A stretch of 64,000 bases of DNA from Oecophyllibacter saccharovorans (GTDB lineage: Bacteria; Pseudomonadota; Alphaproteobacteria; Acetobacterales; Acetobacteraceae): positions 1,736,001-1,800,000 of the forward strand of contig NZ_CP038143.1 of NCBI RefSeq assembly GCF_006542375.1. The letters are read 5' to 3'. This document shows, one piece after another, positions 1 through 8,989 of this stretch. The notes beneath the pieces were generated by a model, which was not told the origin of the DNA, searched no databases, and saw nothing but the letters and a program-made list of their open reading frames with translations. The translations under genes were made by a program, and so were the position numbers. Numbering within the stretch: the stretch's first letter is position 1; each line of letters begins with the position of its first letter.

Positions 1-1209
1 CTTTTCTGTCTGCCTGCAAAAGGCGGCCCTTATCCTTTCGGCAGCCTGGCGCAGTTGCTCCCGTCCGGTCTGTGGCGTCTGGAAGGGCCGGGCGCAGCGG
101 GCCCTGAGCAGGCGGTCCTGCAGGCTGACGCGGTGCTGGGTTTCTGCCTGGGCCGTTACCGCTACCGGCTGGAAGGGGAGGGCTCTTCGCCTGCGCCAGG
201 GCCGCGCCTGGTCAGGCCGCAGAACCTGCCGGCCGAGACCGAAATCCTGGCGCGCGCCATCTGGTTCGGCCGTGACCTGGTCAACATGCCCGCCAATCTT
301 CTCGGCCCGGCAGAACTGGCTGAAGCAGCAGCCCTGGCGCTGAAAGCGCGGGGCGCCGAAGTGGAATGGGTGACTGGTGACGCGCTTGCGGTTGCCTATC
401 CCTGCCTGGCGGCGGCAGGTGCAGGCTCGGACCGTGCGCCCGTGGTGATCGTGGGGAAATGGGGGGTGGATGACGGCAGGCGGCCCAAGCTGTCGCTGGT
501 GGGCAAGGGGGTGTGCTTCGATACGGGCGGGTACGATCTCAAGCCTGCCTCGGCCATGCTGCGGATGAAAAAGGACATGGGTGGTGCAGCCCTCGTGCTG
601 GCCCTGGCCTGCGCCTTGATCGAAGCCGGGGCCGAGCTGGTGCTCGAGATCCGTCTCGGCTGCATAGAGAACAGCGTTTCAGGCCATGCCATGCGCCCGA
701 GCGATGTGGTGCAGACCCGCAAGGGCCTGACGGTGGAAATCGGCAATACGGATGCCGAGGGGCGGTTGGTGCTGTGTGACCTGCTGACCGAAGCGGCGGA
801 GAGCGAGCCTGACATTCTGCTTGACGCTTCGACCCTGACCGGCGCTGCGCGCGTGGCCCTCGGCCCTGACCTGCCTGCCCTGTTTGCCAATGATGACACC
901 ACTGCGGACCGGCTTATCCAGGCCGGGCGGGAAGTGCATGATCCCATGTGGCGCCTGCCTCTCTGGGATGAGTATGAGTCATGGCTGGATAGCGATATCG
1001 CTGATTGCTGCAATCTCTCCTCCCAGCCGATGGCCGGGGCCATTACGGCGGCGCTTTTCCTGCAGAAATTCGTCCCTCCCGGTCAGAAATGGGTGCATAT
1101 CGATACTTATTCCTGGAGTGACACTGCGCGCCCCGGGCGCCCGAAAGGGGCAGAAATCCTGGCGTTGCGCGCGCTGTTTAAGGCTTTTTCAAGATATCAA
1201 GACAGGTGA
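1..1209 (+). CDS. Leucyl aminopeptidase (M17 family), 5' end outside window
   Basis: Metallo-aminopeptidase that removes N-terminal residues from peptides in the cytoplasm. The reading frame is open from base 1, so the N terminus lies outside the window; 402 residues are visible. The M17 catalytic domain is complete: the GKG-x-x-FDTGG segment (Asp at residue 174 of the visible part), the following MKKDMGG segment, and the signature NTDAEGR starting at residue 249, which together supply the two-zinc ligands and catalytic Lys/Arg of this family. An LDASTLTGAA stretch follows. The C terminus, with WSDTARPGRPKG, resembles the alphaproteobacterial branch. The TTG at 55 is in frame but is probably internal. 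The family is certain; the exact substrate cannot be read from sequence. Confidence 0.93.
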   Translation, partial: LFCLPAKGGPYPFGSLAQLLPSGLWRLEGPGAAGPEQAVLQADAVLGFCLGRYRYRLEGEGSSPAPGPRLVRPQNLPAETEILARAIWFGRDLVNMPANLLGPAELAEAAALALKARGAEVEWVTGDALAVAYPCLAAAGAGSDRAPVVIVGKWGVDDGRRPKLSLVGKGVCFDTGGYDLKPASAMLRMKKDMGGAALVLALACALIEAGAELVLEIRLGCIENSVSGHAMRPSDVVQTRKGLTVEIGNTDAEGRLVLCDLLTEAAESEPDILLDASTLTGAARVALGPDLPALFANDDTTADRLIQAGREVHDPMWRLPLWDEYESWLDSDIADCCNLSSQPMAGAITAALFLQKFVPPGQKWVHIDTYSWSDTARPGRPKGAEILALRALFKAFSRYQDR

Positions 1210-1530
1210 TATGCATATTGTGCATAGGTAATATGTTCATTCTTCCAGAAGGCCGCAGCACCCTTCGATAAATACTTGCGCTTCCGTTCCAAATGTCCCA
1301 CCTGATGAAGCACTACGGCACCCATTGTGCCCTTAATCAATGAGAAAGGTTCTCTTGCAGAGGCAGCTTGTCGGGGCAGGACGTGGGCCTGTTTCCAGCC
1401 GCTTCCTCCAAGCCCGTCATGCGGCACCCCCAAGGCCGGGGCTGCCTGGCTTTCTTCTCTCCGTTGGGGAGGGAGTGGGGCGACAAGCGCATGAAGCGTC
1501 TGTGCCAGGGGACCGCAAAGGAGTTTTCCG
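1210..1530. other. Intergenic region without recognised gene
   Basis: This 321-base gap separates the aminopeptidase from the MarR gene. I see no convincing coding frame, tRNA or terminator. It holds a short palindrome, ATATGCATAT, just after the aminopeptidase stop, and an AAGGAG ribosome-binding site at its right end that belongs to the MarR gene. Confidence 0.5.
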
Positions 1531-1926
1531 ATGTCCTCCAATGATCGTCTGCTTTGTCTGCTGCGCGACACCATCACGGCCATTGTCCGTGGCGACGGGG
1601 CTGATCTCTCGGCCCGTCAGCTGGGCGTGTTCCTGACCTGCTACCTTCAGGATGGCGCCCATACCGTCCGCGGGCTGGCCCAGGCGCTGAATGTCTCCAA
1701 GCCTGCCATCACCCGCGCGCTCGACCGGCTGGGTGAGCTGGACCTGGCACGCCGCAAGGTGGATCCGCTGGACCGGCGCTCGGTGCTCGTGCAGCGCACG
1801 CTGCGTGGGGCGGCCTATCTGCGCGAGCTGCGTACTGTCATGAACGGTGCCGAGCTTGCCGGCCGCAGCGCGCCGATGGCCGAGACGCCTTCCGTGCGCA
1901 TGGTGAGCTTCGGCGGCGCGCGCTGA
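1531..1926 (+). CDS. MarR-family transcriptional regulator
   Basis: Predicted DNA-binding regulator of 131 residues. The central part reads as a winged helix: a helix ending in LSARQLGVFL, a recognition-helix segment with LAQALNVSKPAITRALDRL (about residues 48-66), and a wing with RRKVDPLDRRSVLV. This is the usual MarR layout, but the protein is a little shorter than typical members (about 140-160 residues), with short N- and C-terminal dimerisation helices. The start is supported by AAGGAG seven bases upstream of the ATG. The ligand and targets are unknown. The adjacent DegT aminotransferase could be co-transcribed, since only 16 bases separate the MarR stop from the proposed upstream start of that gene. 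Confidence 0.82.
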   Translation: MSSNDRLLCLLRDTITAIVRGDGADLSARQLGVFLTCYLQDGAHTVRGLAQALNVSKPAITRALDRLGELDLARRKVDPLDRRSVLVQRTLRGAAYLRELRTVMNGAELAGRSAPMAETPSVRMVSFGGAR

Positions 1927-1942
1927 GGGCGGGAGAGAGACC

Positions 1943-3100
1943 ATCCCAGCCTCTTCCCGACCGCCTGTCCCCTTCCTTGACCTTGCGGCCCAGCAGAAAA
2001 GGCTGGAACCGGTCCTGCGGCAGCGGCTGGAGAAAGTTCTTTCCCATTGCCGCTTCGTGATGGGACCGGAGGTGGAGGAGCTGGAGCGGGAACTGGCCCG
2101 CTTCAGCGGGGCGCGCCATGCTATCGGGGTCTCTTCAGGTACCGATGCCCTGCTGGCGGTCATGATGGGAGAGGGCATCGGCCCCGGCGACGCGGTTTTC
2201 CTGCCAGCCTTCACCTATACCGCCACTGCTGAAGTCGTGCTGCTGCTGGGGGCCACGCCGGTCTTTGTGGATGTGGACCCTGACACCTTCCAGATCGATC
2301 CTCACTCGCTTGCGCGTCGCCTGCAGGACGTGCGCACGAATGGGGAACTCACGCCGAAGGCCGTGATCGGGGTTGATCTCTTCGGTCAACCCGCGCCCTG
2401 GGTACGCCTTCAGGCTTTTGCCGCCTCTCACAATCTGGTCCTCATCGCAGACTGTGCGCAGGCTTTCGGCGCTTCTCTGAATGGCCGCAGGCTGGGCACC
2501 CAGGGGCTGGCCACGACACTCTCCTTCTTTCCCGCCAAGCCCCTGGGCGCTTACGGGGACGGAGGTGCCATCCTCACTGACGATGACGAACGGGCGGCTC
2601 TCTACCGCTCCCTGCGCAGTCACGGGGAAGGGCAGCAGCGTTATGACGTGCAGCGCATTGGGCTCAATGCGCGGCTTGATACGCTGCAGGCCGCTGTTCT
2701 GCTGGCGAAAATGGAACTTTTTGAAGAGGATCTGGCGCGCCGCCGCGAAGTGGCGCGGCTTTACGATGCGGGGCTGCCCGCTCGCGTCCGCCCGCCGCCG
2801 CACGTTCCTCACAGCGAGAGTGCCTGGGCGGTTTACTGCGTGACCCTGCCATGCCGCGCGGAGCGGGATTCCCTGCAGCATTTCCTGCGGGAGGCAGGCG
2901 TGCCGAGTGCCATCTATTATCCGCGCCCCCTGCACCACCAGCCGGCTTATGAAAAATGCCATGACGGCACGTTGCTGCCGGTTTCAGAAGGGCTTGGGGA
3001 TCGGGTGCTGGCGCTGCCCATGCACCCTGACCTCACAGCTGAAGATCAGGCCCGTGTGCTTGAGGCTATCGGGCAATGGGACCGGCAGGCCAGCGCCTGA
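1943..3100 (+). CDS. DegT/DnrJ/EryC1/StrS-family PLP aminotransferase, non-canonical start
   Basis: PLP-dependent sugar aminotransferase-type enzyme, usually acting on nucleotide-linked keto-sugars. The PLP lysine is in the FFPAKPLG segment, after an SSGTDALL phosphate-binding segment. Family members begin with an FLDLxxQ-type stretch. Here FLDLAAQQ is encoded from 1973, yet between the in-frame TGA at 1904 and GTG 2054/ATG 2057 there is no ATG, GTG or TTG. Starting at 2054 or 2057 would remove the conserved N terminus. I placed the start at ATC 1943, where a GGGAGAG-like ribosome-binding site lies just upstream; that gives 385 residues, normal for the family. The start is an inference; the family is certain. 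The gene is convergent with the AI-2E exporter. Confidence 0.85.
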   Translation: MPASSRPPVPFLDLAAQQKRLEPVLRQRLEKVLSHCRFVMGPEVEELERELARFSGARHAIGVSSGTDALLAVMMGEGIGPGDAVFLPAFTYTATAEVVLLLGATPVFVDVDPDTFQIDPHSLARRLQDVRTNGELTPKAVIGVDLFGQPAPWVRLQAFAASHNLVLIADCAQAFGASLNGRRLGTQGLATTLSFFPAKPLGAYGDGGAILTDDDERAALYRSLRSHGEGQQRYDVQRIGLNARLDTLQAAVLLAKMELFEEDLARRREVARLYDAGLPARVRPPPHVPHSESAWAVYCVTLPCRAERDSLQHFLREAGVPSAIYYPRPLHHQPAYEKCHDGTLLPVSEGLGDRVLALPMHPDLTAEDQARVLEAIGQWDRQASA

Positions 3101-3137
3101 GGGCTGGTCTGCCTGAACCTGGCCCGGCTTTTGAGCT

Positions 3138-4379
3138 TCAGACCGGTTTTCCGCTGTCAGCGCCGTCGCTTTCAGAGGCCGCACGGACAGCGGATTTGGA
3201 AGCAGGCTTTGCAGCCCCCTTTTTCGCTGTGGCAGCTGCGAGCTCTTCGGGGCGCATTTCAGCTGTTTCCACCAATGTGGTCTGCGGGTCGGCCAGGGGC
3301 GGGAGCGCCTTGCCGAACACGGCCAGCAGGGCTGCGGTCAGCGGGGAGGCCAGCACCAGCCCCGGCACGCCGAGGATGGAACTGCAGACGGTCTGCGACA
3401 GGATGGCCAAAGCCGGAGGCATGTGCACGGCACGCCGCTGAATGAGGGGGCCGAAGATGTTTCCTTCGCAGAACTGGATCACGCAATAGAGAATGGCAAC
3501 GAACAGCACTTCCTGCGTGCTGACCGACAGCGCGATGATCAGGGCGGGTACTGCGCCGAGAAAAGCGCCGATATAGGGAATGAAGTTGCAGAGCCCGGCC
3601 ACCGCGCCCAGAGCGAAGGCAAGCGGCACCCCCAGCAGACCCAGCCCGATCCCCGACAGCAGTCCCACCACCAGCATGTCCAGCGCCTGGCCTGCCGTCC
3701 ACGCCCACAGGGTGGACCCTGCGGTGCAGAGCAGCATGCGTGCGTTCTTGCGGTAGGCAGGCGGGACGAGGCGCAGGAAGCCGTTGATGTAAAGGGATGG
3801 GGAAAGGGCGAAATAGAAGGCGGCGATAAGGATGACCAGCAGGGTGGCGATCAGGCCGAAAGCGCTGCTGAGAAGGCCGGTCAGCGAGCCTGCCAGGCCC
3901 CCGAAGCCGATATTGCTGCCAAGCCCGATGCGGTCATTGCCGCCAAGGGCGGTCGGCACGTGATCGAGGATGGTCTTGCCCACCGAAGACTGTGACAGGT
4001 GAAGCCTGAGATCGGTAAGCTGCGAGATCAGCGCGGCTTTGAGGGTCAGGAACTGTTCCCAGATGCCCGGACCGCTGGGCCAGAAAAGGGCCGTCAGGAT
4101 GAGAAGGATGGCCAGCGCGACCAGGCCCACGGCAAGCTGGTAGGGAATGAAGGGCAGGTGCCTGCGCAGCATCCGCGCCAGCCCGTTCAGCACGACCGCG
4201 ACCAGGGCTGAGGCGAACAGCACCATCAGCACATCGCCGATCAGCCAGATCGCCAGAAGGGTCAGGGCGGTGAAAATGGTGAAACGGGCCATTTTGGCCA
4301 GCTTGACGATGGCCACGCCCGCTTCCTGGTCAGGATTGGCAGAGGTCGAACTGGGCGTGCGGTTGAAGAAAAGAGCCAT
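3138..4379 (-). CDS. AI-2E family transporter (PerM/YdiK type)
   Basis: Integral inner-membrane protein of 413 residues with about eight hydrophobic segments: two N-terminal pairs, a soluble loop of roughly 70 residues (about 115-175), and a dense C-terminal membrane block that includes GLGLLGVPLAFALGAVAG and the family-typical NFIPYIGAFLG. The C-terminal 60 residues are polar, rich in Ala, Lys and Glu, and probably cytoplasmic. Members of PF01594 were named for autoinducer-2 export, but many act as general permeases, some in ion homeostasis, so the substrate is not assignable. In several alphaproteobacteria a permease of this family lies next to purM/hdaA; here it sits a few kilobases away, consistent with a locally rearranged version of that neighbourhood. 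Confidence 0.88.
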   Translation of the reverse strand: MALFFNRTPSSTSANPDQEAGVAIVKLAKMARFTIFTALTLLAIWLIGDVLMVLFASALVAVVLNGLARMLRRHLPFIPYQLAVGLVALAILLILTALFWPSGPGIWEQFLTLKAALISQLTDLRLHLSQSSVGKTILDHVPTALGGNDRIGLGSNIGFGGLAGSLTGLLSSAFGLIATLLVILIAAFYFALSPSLYINGFLRLVPPAYRKNARMLLCTAGSTLWAWTAGQALDMLVVGLLSGIGLGLLGVPLAFALGAVAGLCNFIPYIGAFLGAVPALIIALSVSTQEVLFVAILYCVIQFCEGNIFGPLIQRRAVHMPPALAILSQTVCSSILGVPGLVLASPLTAALLAVFGKALPPLADPQTTLVETAEMRPEELAAATAKKGAAKPASKSAVRAASESDGADSGKPV

Positions 4380-4428
4380 TCAGCAATACTTTCAGCCGGG
4401 AAAGCCGGCGCCAGAAAAAGCAGGGACG

Positions 4429-6351
4429 TTATCCCAGTTCGGTTTCAAGTTGGGTCTGCGCTTCCAGCCACTGGAGCTCCACCTCTTCCTGTTCGTTCCT
4501 CAGCCCGCTGAGAGCTGAATTGAGGGCTGCGATCTCTTCAGCGCCTGTGCCCGAAGAGGGCTGGTACAGAGCCGGATCGGCCAGCTTCTCTTCAATCAGT
4601 TGACACTTTTTGCCGAGTTTTTCCAACCGGGCTTCATAATCCCTGATTTCACGCCGCAGCGGGGCCAGGCGGCGCGTCAGCTCCTTGCGGTTTTCACGCG
4701 CCGCAGCGTTTGACGGAGCTGGCGTGCCACCCGGGGAGGGGCTGGCCTTTCCAGCCTCTGCCTGGGCCTGGCGGGCGCGCTCATCGAGCCAGCGGCGGTA
4801 GTCCTGCATATCGCCGTCAAAGGGCGTCACACTGCCCCGGTCGGCGATCCAGAGCCGGTCGGCAACCGCTTCGACCAGGTGGCTGTCATGGCTGATAAGC
4901 AGAATGGCCCCTTCAAAATCACTCAGGGCGCGGATGAGCGCATCACGGGCATCAAGGTCAAGGTGATTGGTCGGTTCGTCCAAAATGAGCAGGTGCGGGG
5001 CCTCGCGCGTGGCCAGAGCCAGAAGCAGGCGTGCTTTTTCGCCGCCCGAGAGGCTGCCGACGCTGGTGTCCGCCCGTTCCGCATCCAGCCCGAAACGGGC
5101 AAGCTGGGCCCGGACTTCAGGCGGCGTGGCTTTGGGCAGGGCGCGGCTCATATGGTCGATCGGGGTTTCCTCCAGCACCAGCGCTTCATTCTGATGCTGG
5201 GCGAAATAGCCGACGCGCAGCTTCGGATTGGCAGCCATTTCCCCGCGCAGAGGTGTCAGCTGACCGGCCAGGAGTTTGGCAAAGGTGGATTTGCCCTGCC
5301 CGTTGCGTCCCAGCAGGGCCACCCGGTCTTCCATGTCAAAGCGCAGATTGAGATTTCCGAGCACGGTCTTCTGCCCATCCCCCTTGCCGTAGCCGAGATC
5401 GACCTTGTTGAGCCGCAGCATGGGCGGCGGCAGCTGGCCGGGGTCAGGGAAGGAGAAAACAGTCGGGGCCGCTTCAACCACGCTTTCGATCTGCGGCAGG
5501 CGTGCCAAGGCCTTGAGGCGGGCCTGCGCCTGGCGCGCCTTGGTGGCCTGGGCCCGGAAACGCGCCACGAAGGCTTCCATCTTTTCGCGCTGCTCAGAGA
5601 CCTTCTGGGCAGCGCGGTTCTGCTGCAGCGCCTGTTCCGTCCTGATCTGCACAAAGCGCTCGAACCCGCCCGGCGTCAGGGAAAGCTTCCTGTGGTCCAG
5701 ATGGGCGATAGCGTCGACAGCCTTGTCGAGCAGGGCCCGGTCGTGGCTGACGATCAGCACGGCGCCTGAAAAGCGCGCCAGCCAGTCTTCAAGCCAGAGG
5801 GCAGCCTCCAGGTCGAGATGGTTGGTGGGTTCGTCCAGAATGAGCAGGTCTGGCGCCAGAAAAAGCGCGCTCGCCAGCGCGACGCGCATGCGCCAGCCGC
5901 CCGAGAAGTCGGAAACGGGCTTCTGCTGATCTTCCTGGCTGAAGCCCAGGCCTGCCAGAATGGTGCTGGCCCGCGCCGGTGCACTGTAGGCATCGATCGC
6001 CAGGAGCCGTTCATGGGCATCAGCCAGGCGCTCAGGCGCCGTTTCCTCCTCCACAGTGCGCAGCAGGCGCGCCCGCTCCTCATGGCTGGCCAGCACGGTG
6101 TCAAGCAGGGAGGCGGAGCCGGACGGCGCTTCCTGGCGGACACGGCCCATGGTGGCACGGGCTGAGAGGGTGATGCTGCCGCCGTCAGGAGCGATATCAC
6201 CGGCAATGGCTGCCAGAAGGGTGGATTTTCCAGCTCCGTTGCGCCCGATGAGACCGATCTTGCGGCCTGGCTCGATTGTCAGGGAAGCGTGGTCCAGCAA
6301 TGTGCGCCCGGCGATACGGAGCGTAAGATCGGTGAGGGTGAGAAGACTCAA
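4429..6351 (-). CDS. ABC-F family ATP-binding protein (YheS/Uup-like)
   Basis: Soluble twin-ATPase of the ABC-F class, which has no membrane domain; characterised members act on the ribosome as translation factors. Two full ABC modules are visible: Walker A GRNGAGKS (about residues 36-43), signature SGGWRMR and Walker B LLILDEPTNHLDL, then Walker A GRNGQGKS, signature LSGGEKARL and a second LDEPTNHLDL. A charged linker with KMEAFVARFRAQATKARQ separates them, and the C-terminal 80 residues form a predicted coiled coil ending near the stop. I chose TTG at 6351 because the protein then starts with MSLLTLTDLTL, where homologues begin, giving 640 residues. The frame stays open upstream to 6621, but that part overlaps the ndk leader and looks non-coding. 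Confidence 0.9.
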   Translation of the reverse strand: MSLLTLTDLTLRIAGRTLLDHASLTIEPGRKIGLIGRNGAGKSTLLAAIAGDIAPDGGSITLSARATMGRVRQEAPSGSASLLDTVLASHEERARLLRTVEEETAPERLADAHERLLAIDAYSAPARASTILAGLGFSQEDQQKPVSDFSGGWRMRVALASALFLAPDLLILDEPTNHLDLEAALWLEDWLARFSGAVLIVSHDRALLDKAVDAIAHLDHRKLSLTPGGFERFVQIRTEQALQQNRAAQKVSEQREKMEAFVARFRAQATKARQAQARLKALARLPQIESVVEAAPTVFSFPDPGQLPPPMLRLNKVDLGYGKGDGQKTVLGNLNLRFDMEDRVALLGRNGQGKSTFAKLLAGQLTPLRGEMAANPKLRVGYFAQHQNEALVLEETPIDHMSRALPKATPPEVRAQLARFGLDAERADTSVGSLSGGEKARLLLALATREAPHLLILDEPTNHLDLDARDALIRALSDFEGAILLISHDSHLVEAVADRLWIADRGSVTPFDGDMQDYRRWLDERARQAQAEAGKASPSPGGTPAPSNAAARENRKELTRRLAPLRREIRDYEARLEKLGKKCQLIEEKLADPALYQPSSGTGAEEIAALNSALSGLRNEQEEVELQWLEAQTQLETELG

Positions 6352-6602
6352 GCAGGCCTCGGGAGTGACTGGCCCCTGAAAGCCGGACGCGCTGCAGGGC
6401 GTGAAGGGAAGAGGGAATGCGGAGAAGCACGGATGCGCTGAAAAAGATCCTACCAGAAAAAGGGTTTTTCCTCCAGGGGAGGGAAGCGCTCCCTCCGGAA
6501 GGGGATTTTGCTGAAGAGCAGGGAAAGAGACGCGGACAGGTGGCCCCGCGCGCAGGAATTCGCTACAGGTTTTCCATAATCTGATCTGAGGAGGAAAGAC
6601 CC

Positions 6603-7031
6603 ATGGCCGTCGAACGGACATTGTCCATCATCAAGCCTGACGCAACCCGCCGTAACCTGACTGGCAAGATCAATGCGGTATACGAAGGGGCCGGGCTGCA
6701 GATCGTCGGGCAGCGGCGCATCCGCCTGACCCGCCCGCAGGCTGAAGCCTTTTACGCTGAGCACAAGGACCGCCCGTTCTTCGGCGAGCTGGTGGCGTTC
6801 ATGATCTCCGAGCCGGTGGTGGTGCAGGTTCTGCAGGGTGAGAACGCCATTGCCCGCCACCGCGAGCTGATGGGCGCCACCAATCCTGAAAAGGCTGATG
6901 AAGGCACGGTGCGCAAGCAGTTCGCCCTGAGCATGGGTGAGAACTCGGTCCACGGTTCCGACAGCCCTGAAAGCGCGCGCCGCGAGATCGGTTTCTTCTT
7001 TTCAGAGCTTGAAATCCTGCCCTGCGCCTGA
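6603..7031 (+). CDS. ndk: Nucleoside diphosphate kinase
   Basis: Transfers the gamma-phosphate between nucleoside di- and triphosphates through a phosphohistidine. The 142-residue length is normal (about 140). It begins with the typical [11 protein letters not shown] and contains the active-site histidine in [14 protein letters not shown], preceded by the [10 protein letters not shown] loop. The ATG has a GAGGAAAG ribosome-binding site directly upstream. It is divergent from the ABC-F gene and convergent with purN; the two stop codons are only about ten bases apart, with no obvious terminator between them. Confidence 0.98.
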   Translation: MAVERTLSIIKPDATRRNLTGKINAVYEGAGLQIVGQRRIRLTRPQAEAFYAEHKDRPFFGELVAFMISEPVVVQVLQGENAIARHRELMGATNPEKADEGTVRKQFALSMGENSVHGSDSPESARREIGFFFSELEILPCA

Positions 7032-7041
7032 GGAGAGAGGC

Positions 7042-7686
7042 TCAGATCCCTGCAGGTGCCGCGTTTCTGAGCCCGCCACTTTGCAGAAAGCGGCGCAAGG
7101 TCTCGGGATAGAGCCTGTGTTCGGCCTGCAGGACGCGCGCGCCCAGGCTTTGGGGGGTGTCGCCTGCCAGGACAGGTACGCGCGCCTGCCCCAGAACAGG
7201 GCCTTCATCCACGCCGTCTGTGACGAGGTGGACCGTACAGCCATGGTCCTGAACGCCTGCCTGCAGCGCGCGCTCATGCGTGTTCAGCCCGGCAAACTTG
7301 GGCAGCAGGCTGGGATGGATGTTGAGCATGCGCCCTGCCCACCGGTTGACCAGCCAGGGCGTGAGCACGCGCATGTAACCGGCCAGGCAGACGAGCTGCG
7401 CGCCTGAGCGGCTCAGCTCTGCCTGCACGGCCTGCTCGTGGGCGCGTCGGTCACCCCCGTAAAGGCGGTGGTCAACAGCGCAGGTGGCCAAACCGGCTTT
7501 CCGGGCCACCTCCAGCCCCGGGGCTGTGGGTACATTGCTCAGAACCAGGACGATTCGGGCGGGGAAATCCTCTCGGGCACAGGCCTGGATCAGCGCTTCC
7601 ATATTGCTGCCGCGACCACTGATCAGAACAGCGATCGGAACTTTTCTGCCGGAGTGAGGCTCGTCAGGCTGAGAAGTGGGGGGCAC
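7042..7686 (-). CDS. purN: Phosphoribosylglycinamide formyltransferase
   Basis: Third step of de novo purine synthesis: formyl transfer from 10-formyl-THF to GAR. The protein has 214 residues; the conserved core begins at VPIAVLISGRGSN after a 15-residue variable tail. Catalytic residues are present as NIHPSLLPKF (Asn, His) and, downstream, HLVTDGVDEGP (Asp). The GTG start is preceded by AGGAG at good spacing. It lies 38 bases downstream of purM in the same direction, so the two are almost certainly co-transcribed. Confidence 0.96.
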   Translation of the reverse strand: MPPTSQPDEPHSGRKVPIAVLISGRGSNMEALIQACAREDFPARIVLVLSNVPTAPGLEVARKAGLATCAVDHRLYGGDRRAHEQAVQAELSRSGAQLVCLAGYMRVLTPWLVNRWAGRMLNIHPSLLPKFAGLNTHERALQAGVQDHGCTVHLVTDGVDEGPVLGQARVPVLAGDTPQSLGARVLQAEHRLYPETLRRFLQSGGLRNAAPAGI

Positions 7687-7724
7687 GGCAGCGCTCCTGG
7701 TTGAGGTTGCTCCTGGTGGATGTT

Positions 7725-8837
7725 TCAGGCCTGCAGGCCCAGGGGCGCGGTCAGCCTGAAAGCCGGCTCTCCTGCTGCGCGCCGGACAACCTGGCCCATG
7801 AGGACCGGCTCTTCGCCTTCGCTGCGGAGGCGCGCCATGACGGCGTCCGGCTGATCGGTGACCAGCACCATGCCGATGCCGCAGTTGAAGACCTTGAGCA
7901 TTTCTTCAGGCGTTACCGGTCCGGCCTGGGCCAGCCACCTGAACACTTCCGGCACCTTCCAGGCGCTGCCATCCACCTCGACCGCCAGCGTCTGGGGCAG
8001 TACCCGGGGCAGGTTGCCGGGCAGGCCACCGCCGGTGATATGGGCGCAGGCATGCAGCAGACCCGCCTCATGCAGACCCAGCACAGACTTCACGTAAAGC
8101 CGGGTAGGGGTCAGCAGGGCCTGGGCGACGGTTCTGCCAGGCGCGAAGGGGGCCGGGTCGTTCCAGCCCAGACCGCTTGCCCCCACGATGTTTCTGACCA
8201 GCGAAAAGCCGTTGGAGTGCACCCCTGAGGAGGGCAGGCCGATAAGGCTGTCGCCGGCCTGGCAATTGCGCGGCAGCATCTGCCCGCGCTCAGCCGCTCC
8301 CACGCTGAAGCCGCCCAGATCGTAATGACCGCTGGCATAAAGCCCGGGCATCTCGGCTGTTTCCCCACCCACAAGCGCGCAGCCGCTTTCAGCGCAGGCG
8401 CGGGCAATGCCGTCCACGATCTGGCGCGCCACAGGCAAGGTGAGCTTGCCAGTGGCGAGGTAGTCGAGAAAGAAGAGGGGCTGGGCGCCTTGGACGACCA
8501 GGTCATTGACGCACATCGCCACCAGATCGGTGCCGATATCCTCATGCAGTCCGCTTTCGATGGCCAGCAGCAGTTTCGTGCCCACCCCATCCGTGCAGCT
8601 GACCAGAACCGGATCGGTAAAGCCCGCCGCCTTGAGATCGAAAAGCGCGCCGAAGCCGCCGAGTCCTCCCATGACCCCGGGGCGTTTGGTGGCGCTGGCA
8701 GCCGGTTTGATGGCCTCCACCAGGGCATCGCCGGCCTCGATGTCCACGCCAGCACCGGCATAGCTGGCAGGGGTGCGGCTGGCATGAGGCGGGGGGGCAG
8801 GAATTTGGGGCATTGCAGCGAAATTCTTTCCGGACAT
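7725..8837 (-). CDS. purM: Phosphoribosylformylglycinamidine cyclo-ligase
   Basis: AIR synthetase, ATP-dependent ring closure of FGAM in purine synthesis. It contains the N-terminal [12 protein letters not shown] segment, the ATP-binding stretch [19 protein letters not shown], and [15 protein letters not shown]. The C-terminal half has [13 protein letters not shown] and VFNCGIGM, all typical of PurM. The ATG at 8837 gives 370 residues; a second ATG at 8813 (362 residues) is equally plausible, because neither has a strong ribosome-binding site and both keep the whole conserved core. The frame extends further upstream but would overlap the hdaA promoter region. It forms an operon with purN downstream and is divergent from hdaA. 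Confidence 0.95.
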   Translation of the reverse strand: MSGKNFAAMPQIPAPPPHASRTPASYAGAGVDIEAGDALVEAIKPAASATKRPGVMGGLGGFGALFDLKAAGFTDPVLVSCTDGVGTKLLLAIESGLHEDIGTDLVAMCVNDLVVQGAQPLFFLDYLATGKLTLPVARQIVDGIARACAESGCALVGGETAEMPGLYASGHYDLGGFSVGAAERGQMLPRNCQAGDSLIGLPSSGVHSNGFSLVRNIVGASGLGWNDPAPFAPGRTVAQALLTPTRLYVKSVLGLHEAGLLHACAHITGGGLPGNLPRVLPQTLAVEVDGSAWKVPEVFRWLAQAGPVTPEEMLKVFNCGIGMVLVTDQPDAVMARLRSEGEEPVLMGQVVRRAAGEPAFRLTAPLGLQA

Positions 8838-8989
8838 GGACCAGGAGCGCGCGTGCAGAACAGGGGAAATCCTGCTTGCTGTTACAAGGGCGTTATAATC
8901 CGCACAGGGAGTGTGGCAAGAGGAACGTGGCTGGAGTAGGGCCGAAAGAGCGGGCCGGTCGAACCGGGCCCGGCGTGGAGGGAAGGGGA

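Noticed and set aside
1197-1583. Minus-strand 128-codon frame covering the gap before the MarR gene
   Set aside because: Overlaps the MarR start, has no recognisable domain and lacks a ribosome site.
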